Part shown: one piece after another, positions 54,331 to 62,170 of the stretch | How positions within the stretch are numbered: the first letter of the stretch is position 1 | Layout: every line of letters starts with the position of its first letter | DNA from: Agrypnia vestita | Taxonomy: Eukaryota; Arthropoda; Insecta; Trichoptera; Phryganeidae | Assembly: GCA_016648135.1 (NCBI GenBank) | Contig: JADDOH010000143.1 | Coordinates: 186,001 to 250,000, forward strand | Length of the DNA stretch: 64,000 bases | Reading direction: 5' to 3' | Made by a program: the position numbers and the translations under genes | The notes under the pieces: generated by a model | Database searches by the model: none | Told to the model about the DNA's origin: nothing | Seen by the model: only the letters and a program-made list of their open reading frames with translations

Positions 54331-55774
54331 ACAATACAAGCAGTGATCAAAGTAGTTTTACATGTTTTTTAATATATGTAATTATTACAAGCAAATTTAT
54401 TGTAAATTTTTCTAAGAGGGCTTCTTCCAATATCTATAATATTCTTAAGGAGAATCAACACGATAATAGGTCAGTTATTGATATTTTCTGAATAATAAAA
54501 ATCAATGTTCTAGTGCTTACTACAATTGCAGGTTGCTAAAAAAACAATTCTCTGGAGATTTTCCCTCTATACTTTTCTAGTATCATGACGAAAAAATAAA
54601 TGAAAGCAGGTATAAGCGATAAAAAATGTGCGATATTAAATGTGTTCAGGATGTCATTTTAAGCATGGTGAGAATGTTTATTGTACTTTTAACATAAAAA
54701 TGAATGTTTCATGATGATGAGTACGTTACAATTATGGTGTGAGGCAGCTAGATTGTGATTCGCTTCTTTCTCATCCCATTTTTATAATTATTTCGTTCTG
54801 TCTGTCCGTCCGTCCATCCATCTGTCTGTATGTCTGTCTTCCGTCCGTAACTTGTTGTAACGTCCGTAACTTCTTTACAATTTTTTTTTAAATTTTTTTT
54901 TTTACGTATTTTTAATAAAATAAATAAATATTTATTCATAAGGAACCGACATCTTAAAGTATCGTTATTTGACGGATTAGAGTTAGTCATCTTTATATTT
55001 GATATACCAGTAGTGACTTCAGCGATTTAGTTGATTACACCAATATTATTTACCCTGAAAAAATAAGGGTCTTTTCATATGCTTCGGTGAAACTATTGGA
55101 GATAAGAAAGGGTATTAAAAGAGAATATACTCGGTAAGGAAATGTAATATAAGGGATCCTCGCTTATGATCCTTTTTACATTACAGATTCTTTTACGACA
55201 TGAAGTCTGCAATTTATATCAATTACGTGTTCCATTTACACTACGAACTTAAATTTAGAAAAGGAAAGTTATCGATGTATATATAAAGAACGGAGCTCGT
55301 CGACCCGTAGTTTTTCCCTCACGAACTCTAGAAAAAATTATCCAATTTTCCTGCGGACAAAAAAAATTGTTCAAGAATACAGGCATTTTTATTTTTATTT
55401 TTATGGTTGCTGGTTTTTGTATGTAAGGATATTATTAAAACCAGATAAAATAATATCATAAAGAAAATTTAAAGAAATAAATTTATATATTTTTCTAAAA
55501 ATAGCAGCTTTTGAAATTTATACGTCAACTTAGTGATGTCAGTATATTTTTTATGAATAATGATAAAGGTATTTTCACGGATTATAAAATTTTTAATCAT
55601 TCTTTACGCACGAATATAAGAATTCACAAGGATTTTCGATGAATGCCATTCTTTTATATAATTTGCCAATCTAAGTCAATTCACTCCCATTTTACCGGTT
55701 TTTTAACTATTGAACTCGTTGAAAACAAATAACATTGTTTTGAAGATACTTGTTTGTTTTCGTTGCACTACTAA
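54331..55774. other. AT-rich DNA with a (CTGT/CCGT)n patch
   Basis: 54797-54848 is a CTGTCTGTCCGTCCGTCC-type microsatellite, often found in insect transposon UTRs. CGTCCGTAACTT is duplicated at 54841-54872. No gene. Confidence 0.5.
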
Positions 55775-56190
55775 TTGAAAAAGGTGTCCCCCAGGTATCA
55801 GTGTTGGGTCCAATATTATTTATCATTTGTATGGATGACATAACAAAATATCTTGAGAATTGGGAAATAAAATTATTTGCAGACGATACATTTATATACA
55901 TAGCTGGAAAAATACTGATGAATGTGTCTATAAAATTAAAAATAAACTAGAACGCATAGCTACATGGTTTAATAGTTATAAATTAAAATTAAACGTCTCC
56001 AAAAGCAAATCCATGATAATTGATAAAGGAAAAAGTAAAATGTATTCATTGCGAATAAATAATGAAGAAATTGAAGAGGTAAAGAAATAAAAGAAAGAAA
56101 TAAAACATTTAGGAGTAATGATTGATAAATTAAAATTTGGCAAACATATTTTAATGATTACAAAGAAAAAGAAAAAAAAATAAAGAAATA
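55775..56190 (+). pseudogene. LINE reverse transcriptase fragment (palm with FADD)
   Basis: KGVPQVSVLGPILFIICMDDI (RT motif B region, normally GVPQGSVLGPxLF; the G after Q is V) is followed by LFADDTFIYI, the catalytic A/YxDD motif as FADD. The protein then continues in the next frame as NTDECVYKIKNKLERIATWF, NVSKSKSMIIDKGKSK, INNEEIEEV and, after a stop, IKHLGVMIDKLKF. This is the RT palm-thumb region of a CR1/Jockey-like LINE. A frameshift near 55910 and a stop near 56088 mark it as dead. The LINE C-terminus at 57893-58353 could come from the same family, but about 1.7 kb of other elements separates them. Confidence 0.8.
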
Positions 56191-56597
56191 AAATATCAGA
56201 ATTTCAAAAGGTAAAAATTTAGCTCCTCATACGACGTACCAGTCGGGTGCTGCCGTCACCGTCATAATTTACTAGTGACTTTATTTAAGCAATTCCCTCT
56301 CGCCTAGAATTACACATAACAATAAAGACGCACATAAAAATGAAGGTTTTTTTCAATGGTTGGCACAGTTGCCTCGAATGATCCAGAAATTCTCCAGGAA
56401 TATCTCTTATCTGCCATTGTTCCAGGTGAGCGCTGTGTTATTGCGTATTTCTCTTTTATGTCACAAAACGGACTCCGTTTCAAGTGTTTTCAACGATCTA
56501 TTAGCTAGGTCTTATATTTTCTTGGGCGAAAAATATTTTTGGTAGGTACAATAGATACAATTAAATGGTATTTCTATATGTATATATTGACAACACA
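56191..56597. other. No gene recognised
   Basis: Moderately GC-richer than the flanks, with CAGTCGGGTGCTGCCGTC at 56242. It may be the remains of the LINE or of an unknown insert. Confidence 0.4.
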
Positions 56598-56666
56598 ATT
56601 ACTGGATTTTATTAATAAAACACAACGTTGTTTACTTCACACAATGACACTTTAATTAAACAAATT

Positions 56667-56712
56667 AATTTAAACGTTTTCGATGCTTACTGCGTCATCT
56701 TCAGTAATATGC
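56667..56712 (-). ncRNA. Hammerhead-like ribozyme, intact core
   Basis: On the minus strand: CTGAAGA (plus 56698-56704), T, GACGC-AGTAA-GCATC, GAAA (plus 56678-56681), palindrome AACGTT (56673-56678), T, AAATTAATT. Stem II GACGC/GCATC has one mismatch, whereas the partner copy has GATGC/GCATC fully paired. Confidence 0.7.
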
Positions 56713-57036
56713 TAACTTAAGACTAGAAGACATTTCATCTATTACATGGGGCGGGAGTTGTCGGAAGCGGGGGAGGGGTAGGCGGAAAGTGAAAGTGGTT
56801 GCTGGGGAGGGGCTAGTATGGTTAGAAGGGGGATATAATAAGTGGTATTTGTATGTTTAAGGCCTTATCATTATTTAGATGAATTCCTATATTTTCCAAG
56901 ATTTCCAATTTCTTTCCTTTTTTGCATACATGCAACACCTCCACGTTATCTCAACTTTCACTTTCCGCCTACCACTCCCCCGTTCCCGACAACTCCCGCC
57001 TCATGTAGTAGATAAAATGTCTTTTAGTCTTAAGTT

Positions 57037-57086
57037 AGTATATTACTGAAGATGATGCAGTAAGCATCGAAAACGTTTTAATTAAT
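57037..57086 (+). ncRNA. Hammerhead-like ribozyme, intact core
   Basis: ATTA, CTGAAGA (57046-57052), T, GATGC-AGTAA-GCATC, GAAA (57069-57072), AACGTT (57072-57077), T, TAATTAATT. Stem II has five perfect pairs. Stem I can pair ATTA with TAAT. The cleavage-site base is T after U. Confidence 0.75.
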
Positions 57087-57182
57087 TTGTTTAATTAAGT
57101 AATTAAGTGTCATTGTGTGAAGTAAACAACGTTGTATTTTATTCATAGTTATTTACAAAGTAAATCACGAAAATTTCGAAAT

Positions 57183-57704
57183 ATTACTGGATTTTGTCCA
57201 TAGAAGGATAACTATTAATTAAGATTAAGTATAGAAGTCTCATAGAGATGAAGTTATTTATTTGTAAAATGTTTATGGAAGTCGTTATAGGGCTTATTAA
57301 CTATGTGAGCTGGCTTTTGTGATCACTATACACAATGCAACCTTCACCAATTTCACCGTAAAAACATCCACACATTAACAAAATTTTGAAAGTTGTATGT
57401 ATGTTCTAAATCAATTTCTTTCAAAGATTCTAATAGACTTTGCTAGAGTTTTCTGTCCTTCTCATTACAAAGTTTACATAGATGTCGTAGCTGCAATATT
57501 CTTTGATATTCTTCCGATTTATTTAATATATATAATTGAACACACCTGAAAATTTATATGATGAATTTTTCAATTCCTTTCTCCATTATACATAATTACT
57601 TTGGTACCTACGTTATTTATAACCACGCTCCCTCTAAGCGCTCCCACCATATTAAATCTGTATGCCGATATGTATCTATACTTGGACATTAATTTAAGTA
57701 CATT
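57183..57704. other. AT-rich non-coding DNA
   Basis: No gene recognised. Ends at a single hammerhead-like motif. Confidence 0.45.
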
Positions 57705-57750
57705 CATTCTCCTGAAGAAGGGAACATCTCCCCGGAAACATGTTGAATAT
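57705..57750 (+). ncRNA. Hammerhead-like motif, single copy
   Basis: CTGAAGA (57712-57718), AGGGAACATCTCCCCG, GAAA (57735-57738), ACATGT (57738-57743), T. Stem II (GGGA/TCCC with extra bases before GAAA) is irregular. No inverted partner is visible; the Helitron edge lies 50 bases downstream. Confidence 0.5.
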
Positions 57751-57892
57751 TTACATCAAAATTTAATAGGGCTTAAAACAAAATTTAATTATTTATTACT
57801 AGCGACCTTGCCCGGCTTCACCTAGTACAGTTTAATCTCGTCATAATATCTTTAAAGATTTTAAATTTAATGATTTGGTGTAAAGGACTATA

Positions 57893-58353
57893 TATTGTTC
57901 CATCACTCAATCCCTATTATCCTATGGCATAATTGGATGGGGAGGGTGTCAGTCATGGAATCGCCGACAAAACCACAAAAATGCATCATGCGTATAATCA
58001 CCAAGAAATCGAGAATGTTTCCTTCAGATGATTTGTTTAGAATATTTAACGTTCTTCACCCGAGACAATTATACCATAAAACCATACTTATAAAATTCCA
58101 CAAGGACGAGGTAAATTTTAATCGTACACATCAAACACGGGTTACAAGGCTGGCAAATACAATTAATTTCGAGGTACCTAAAAGAAAAACGTCTTTCGGG
58201 CAAAGAGAATTTAATTTCACTGCCCCGCTTGTTTTTAACAAGTTACCTAATGAAACTAAAGAAATAACTCTACACAAAACTTTTAAACATCATATTACTA
58301 AGTTTATAAAAATATCAGGTCAAAGGTATGCTGAAGAAGTGATCCTCCCTTGA
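57893..58353 (+). pseudogene. LINE RT-protein C-terminus (nested in Helitron)
   Basis: Begins TQSLLSYGIIGWGG in one frame, then shifts near 57945 to SPTKPQKCIMRIITKKSR, MFPSDDLFRIFNVLHPRQLY, NRTHQTRVTRLANTINFEVP, KRKTSFGQREFNFTAPLVF and NKLPNETKEI...HHITKFI, ending at a TGA. YGIIxWGG...LQKxxxRII...TR...P...FGQR...FxxAPxxFNxLP is the standard end of CR1/Jockey-type LINE proteins. The domain is almost complete, but the RT is missing. A 3' UTR and an AAATAAAT tail (to about 58690) follow, so this is an ordinary 5'-truncated insertion. Confidence 0.8.
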
Positions 58354-58695
58354 CCTCTGAATTGGCAAAAACTGATTTATATAATTTAAAGTATACTTTA
58401 ATACAATATTTATTTTTGTAACTACTTCAATTCTTATCTTAATTTTGTATGAATATATATTTTTTTTTTCTTTTAGACTTAGGTATTCCTATGATTTACT
58501 TTACTATTATTGATCTACTTTCATTCTTATGCTTATACTTTCTTTAATTGTCATTTGTTAATATTACATAAACATCATAAATATGAGAATAACTGCCGCT
58601 GAACAGGTTTTTACCTAGTGTGGCAGTTATTAGTAACTTGTATTAACAAATGTAAATAAACAATAAAATAAATAAATAAATAAAAAATTTAAAAA
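58354..58695 (+). mobile_element. LINE 3' UTR and (AAAT)n tail
   Basis: The AT-rich 3' UTR of the preceding LINE includes CTGCCGCTGAACAGG and ACCTAGTGTGGCAG. It ends ACAATAAAATAAATAAATAA near 58690. Confidence 0.65.
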
Positions 58696-59194
58696 AAGGA
58701 CAAATGAGATCTGTGGTAATGCTTAAGGTTAATAAGATTTTTAATTTGATAAGGATTAACAATGAATTGGTCAAAATTGCTGAAAAATTACCTTACAATT
58801 ACACCTTAGTTTATATATTTGATGAAATTTTATACACAAAAATGGTTGACGTAAGTTATCCTTAAAATATAGATATATGCTCTCATTGATTTTTTTAGAT
58901 AATTTAATTTTACACCATTCTTTGCTCCTCGATTTTTTTATATCTCTAATGGATTAGGCAACGTTTCCATGAGAGCGCTTTAGCGGCAAATTTTTTCCTG
59001 ATACTGTTAATGCTCAGCTCCTATATGTGCTAGGGCAATTTTTAATACATTTAAATCTTTCTAAAAAGATGCAAATCATAACAGTAAAAACCATACAAAT
59101 CCGTTCAGTGGTTCTCGAGATTAGCGCCGTCATACAGACTGACAGATAGAGGGACAGACGCTGGCCGGGGACTTCATTTTATACTATGTATTGA

Positions 59195-59881
59195 TAATTT
59201 TATTCTATTATTTATTATTTGGTAACCATATCAAGTTAAAGAAACTAATTTTCTAAATAAGCTAAAGATTCCGCTTAAGGTTTAATAAAGGGTATAACTT
59301 TAATATTTCATTTCATTTTTAGAAATATATTTTAATTATTATATTTTTGACCGAGGTAATCTTAAAAAAACACGCCCTTAAGGTAACTTGATAGATGCTT
59401 ATCTGATGATGCAGAATTTCAACTTACTTGTTACTTTAGTTGTTAAAAATTATACTAAGTTAAGAGATTTTTTTTACCTTAATTAAAAAATTATACAAGA
59501 AACTTTATAGGTTAGACATTAGTTTTACATAAAAATGATCAGGGTTTTGGAAAAATTTAACATTTTCATCGGATTTAAACAAAATCATCGGAGTAATAAT
59601 AACAACATTTTTTTTCATTTAATATATTTTTAAATATCCCTTAAAAATAAAGAAGACCGTTGATCTTTATTATATTTAAATTCTGACTTTGTACTCCCGT
59701 CTTTCATTTGATATAACCCATTTTTTCCATACGATATTCTGTCCTTTCTTAATACCTTGCATTTTAAAGAACCAAAAGTCATGGCATTTCCTCGTGGGTG
59801 TCTTCTTAAAAGCAGATAAAGTAAAATCCACACTCTTCTTACCTCGTCATGAATCTTCTTATCAAAAAGTTCTCCATTTGA
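59195..59881. other. AT-rich non-coding DNA
   Basis: No gene recognised. Confidence 0.5.
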
Positions 59882-60016
59882 GTAGCTTGATGGTCTAGTG
59901 GTAAAAACACTCGCTTGCCGTGTGTTTTGGTAGGATTTGAGTCTCGTTTAAGGAGACCACCGAGTTAGTCCTCTGTTCATAGCACAATAGATTAGCATGT
60001 ATGAAAATAAAAAAAT
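59882..60016 (+). mobile_element. tRNA-Gly-like SINE or pseudo-tRNA
   Basis: TGGTCTAGTGGTAAAAACAC (A-box region) and CTCGCTTGCCGTG (anticodon-loop-like, GCC) resemble tRNA-Gly. The B box is mutated (GGATTTGAGTC) and the acceptor stem does not pair. An A-rich tail ends near 60016. Not a functional tRNA. Confidence 0.5.
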
Positions 60017-60313
60017 ATTGATATGTCTCGTGTACGCATCTAATATATACACACGTTTAATCAAACAGACATATTTTTTATTTTATTAGGTCATCCAACA
60101 GGGAGACATAATTGCTTGGTAGGACAAAATACAGAAAAAAAGTTAAATATCTCCCACAATTAAAGAATGACACAAATAGATATAATTATAGACAAATAAA
60201 TTTGATATGAATGACATTTCAAGCAATTTAACAGTCTCAGTTAAGTGATTTAACACGCACATTTAACTTTATCATAAACATAAAAGGGTTCTTAATGTAT
60301 ATAATTCACATGG
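60017..60313. other. AT-rich non-coding DNA
   Basis: No feature recognised. Confidence 0.45.
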
Positions 60314-60631
60314 TCAGGGAGGGGGACGAGTTTCTAGTATCTGCTTCACCATATGACGATACTCTTCATATTTAATATTCAGAATATCTATTAAATTCAA
60401 AAGGTTATTATAATCAAAGCATATGCGTGGGATGGCAGAGGATTTCTTATTATTGGTATGATAAATTGGAAGGGAAAAGAGGTACTGTCTGGTAGGTGGG
60501 TTGTGGAAAGATAGTAAGCTGGTTATTTCAGGAGAATCAATAAGGTTGTGAATTATTTGGAAAATGAAGAATTAATCTGATAATATTCGCCTGTTTTCAA
60601 GAGTGTCTAATTTATGAAATTGAGTTGAGTC
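60314..60631 (-). pseudogene. LINE RT-protein C-terminus with one stop
   Basis: The minus strand reads DSTQFHKLDTLENRRILSD, TAA, FFIFQIIHNLIDSPEITSLL, FHNPPTRQYLFSLPIYHTNN, AIPRICFDYNNLLNLIDI and YRHMVKQILETRPPP, to a TGA at 60314-60316. The LIDSPE...LL...PxTRxxxLFxxPxxxTN...L...N pattern is the same C-terminal domain as 36373-36612. It has about 105 codons with a single in-frame stop, so it is relatively young. The RT is missing. The plus-strand hammerhead at 60666 starts 35 bases beyond its 5' end. Confidence 0.7.
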
Positions 60632-60665
60632 CAAATAGTTAAAATTCAAATTAAATCAGTTATTA

Positions 60666-60736
60666 AGTTGTCCTGATGAAGCTTAAGTTTAAGCGAAACC
60701 GATTGGTACAATAATATATCGTGGTTTAATACAAAG
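60666..60736 (+). ncRNA. Hammerhead-like ribozyme, single copy
   Basis: TTGTC, CTGATGA (60673-60679), A, GCTTAA-GT-TTAAGC, GAAA (60695-60698), ACCGAT (60698-60703), T, GGTACAA. Stem II is six perfect pairs. Stem I can pair TTGT with ACAA plus C-G. The palindrome has one G-U. The shared box GTGGTTTAATACAAAG follows at 60721-60736. No inverted partner was found within 500 bases. Confidence 0.7.
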
Positions 60737-61719
60737 AAAAGTGTTTTTAGTTATTGTAAATTAAATTTGTATTTAATATTACTTAAGAAAACTTTTTTGA
60801 ACGTTTTCGAATCTGTTTAAGTTAAATTTATATGTGGATGACCATATTGTTGATTAAAATTCAATGTGAGGTCGAATATACCTTAGTATAGTCTCCTAAA
60901 TGTACTAATTTGCCTGTGTATATATGTAATTGGAATGCTTTAATGAACTTATCATGTCAGTTGAATTACACCACTAATGCACTAGTGTTGTACACTGCTT
61001 GTCTTTAATTAGATGATAAATTTCTGCCGTAAATGGATATAAATTCTAAGTAAATCCACTTTATCCCCTGTGGTTGTCCTTCGATCATTTTTCTAATTTC
61101 TATTACGTTCATATTTTTTCATTGATTTTCTGAATTTTTCATTTTCTGTGGCAACACCCACAACCCTTACTGAAAGGCGTCTTTATCAAAAGGGAAAAAA
61201 ATACGGAGTCATGCCCCCGTGTAGAAAGTAAGCATGGCTTGGGAGTTCGGAGGCAGGTCATCCACGTATTTTTACTAAGGGTTTATTTGAACGAAAGGTT
61301 GGAATGTAAGGGAAAAACAGACGCGTACGTGAAAACAGCGAGGGTGAAAACCCTTGAAAATTACAAAAAAATACTTGAGTTTCTTTTTTAGCTGCTTGAA
61401 CGATTTCGTATACGACTGGAGCATTACATCGGGCCCACTTAACGTCTTAAGTGCTTTTGTTTCCACGAAACAAAGTAACTTTTATTTTTAATGACTACAC
61501 GCTTCCTTTGTTTTTTTTTAAATCAATAAATTATTTGTATCGATGAACTATAGCTGTATTTATGCTGCCTGTTCATCTCAGCAATACAACCTTTATAATC
61601 GTAGAAGTGATGCATTGCGTATTATTTGATGAATTGTAATATTTAGTAGCTTAAAAATTAATATTTACAATTTTTCAAATTTCCTTTGTGGCACCATTTT
61701 GTAAATAAAATAATAAGTT
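60737..61719. other. No gene recognised
   Basis: AT-rich, with a less AT-rich stretch at 61140-61450. Short frames have no motif. Confidence 0.45.
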
Positions 61720-61799
61720 CTTTATTTTAACCACACTCAAACTTTGTTAATAAAATTAAACATGTTTCGGAAGCGATGCTCCTTTCTTCAGGACAATAA
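61720..61799 (-). ncRNA. Hammerhead-like ribozyme, single copy
   Basis: On the minus strand: CTGAAGA (plus 61785-61791), AAGGAGC-ATC-GCTTCC, GAAA (plus 61765-61768), ACATGT (61760-61765), T, TAATTTTA. The core is intact. Stem II GGAGC/GCTTCC needs a G-U or a bulge. The shared downstream box is GTGGTTAAAATAAAG (plus 61720-61734). No inverted partner is visible. Confidence 0.65.
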
Positions 61800-61949
61800 A
61801 TGTAATAAATTTATGTTCAAGTCTAGACAGATTAGTTATAGTAGGGGTGGGGGTTAGAAGAGGCGTGGTTACAAAATTAAGTAGTTACAAAGTAATTGTA
61901 ATGGAATCTGGTTTAATTAAGAGATGGGAATTCACAAAGCTTATAATAT

Positions 61950-62170
61950 TTAAGTTTTTATTATTTTTTTTTTTTATTTATTTCAAAAAATCCTTGTTTA
62001 CAAATAAAGGTACTTAATACTAGTTTAACAATAAAATATAAGATAAATTACACATTTTTTTTAAATTAAATTTGTGGATTATGCCACTCTACTAGGCTAC
62101 GCCTGTTCCAGGGTAATATTTATTTTCATAAGGTAGTAATTATATATCTACAAAGTATCAAGTGCAATGT
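61950..62170 (-). mobile_element. Possible LINE 3' end, minus strand
   Basis: Read on the minus strand, 3' UTR-like sequence (GTTTACAAGGATTTTTTGAA-type) runs into AATAAATAAA and an A run (plus T run near 61965-61975). No coding part was identified. Confidence 0.3.

Larger units (their letters stand above)
56611..57182. mobile_element. Fold-back hammerhead element with 13-bp target duplication
   Basis: ATTACTGGATTTT flanks it at 56598-56610 and 57183-57195. Arms of about 185-190 bp (56612-56796 and 56954-57146) are strong reverse complements, sharing AAACAACGTTGT, GACACTTAATTA-like blocks, GAAGACATTTTATCTA-type sequence, GGGAGTTGTCGG and GGCGGAAAGTGAAAGT. A unique spacer of about 157 bp lies between. 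Each arm has an intact outward-pointing hammerhead. No coding capacity. This is the clearest complete copy of the family in the window. Confidence 0.85.
57799..59194 (-). mobile_element. Helitron-like element with nested LINE
   Basis: Read on the minus strand, the element starts TCAATACATAGTATAAAATG at 59194, after an A, and ends GTGAAGCCGGGCAAGGTCG then CTAG at 57799, before a T. 5' TC, 3' CTAG and insertion between A and T are Helitron rules. The 5' region has AAGTCCCCGGCCAGCG and a CTGTC-rich stretch, as in many insect non-autonomous Helitrons. The LINE fragment at 57850-58695 lies inside. No Rep/helicase. Confidence 0.6.
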
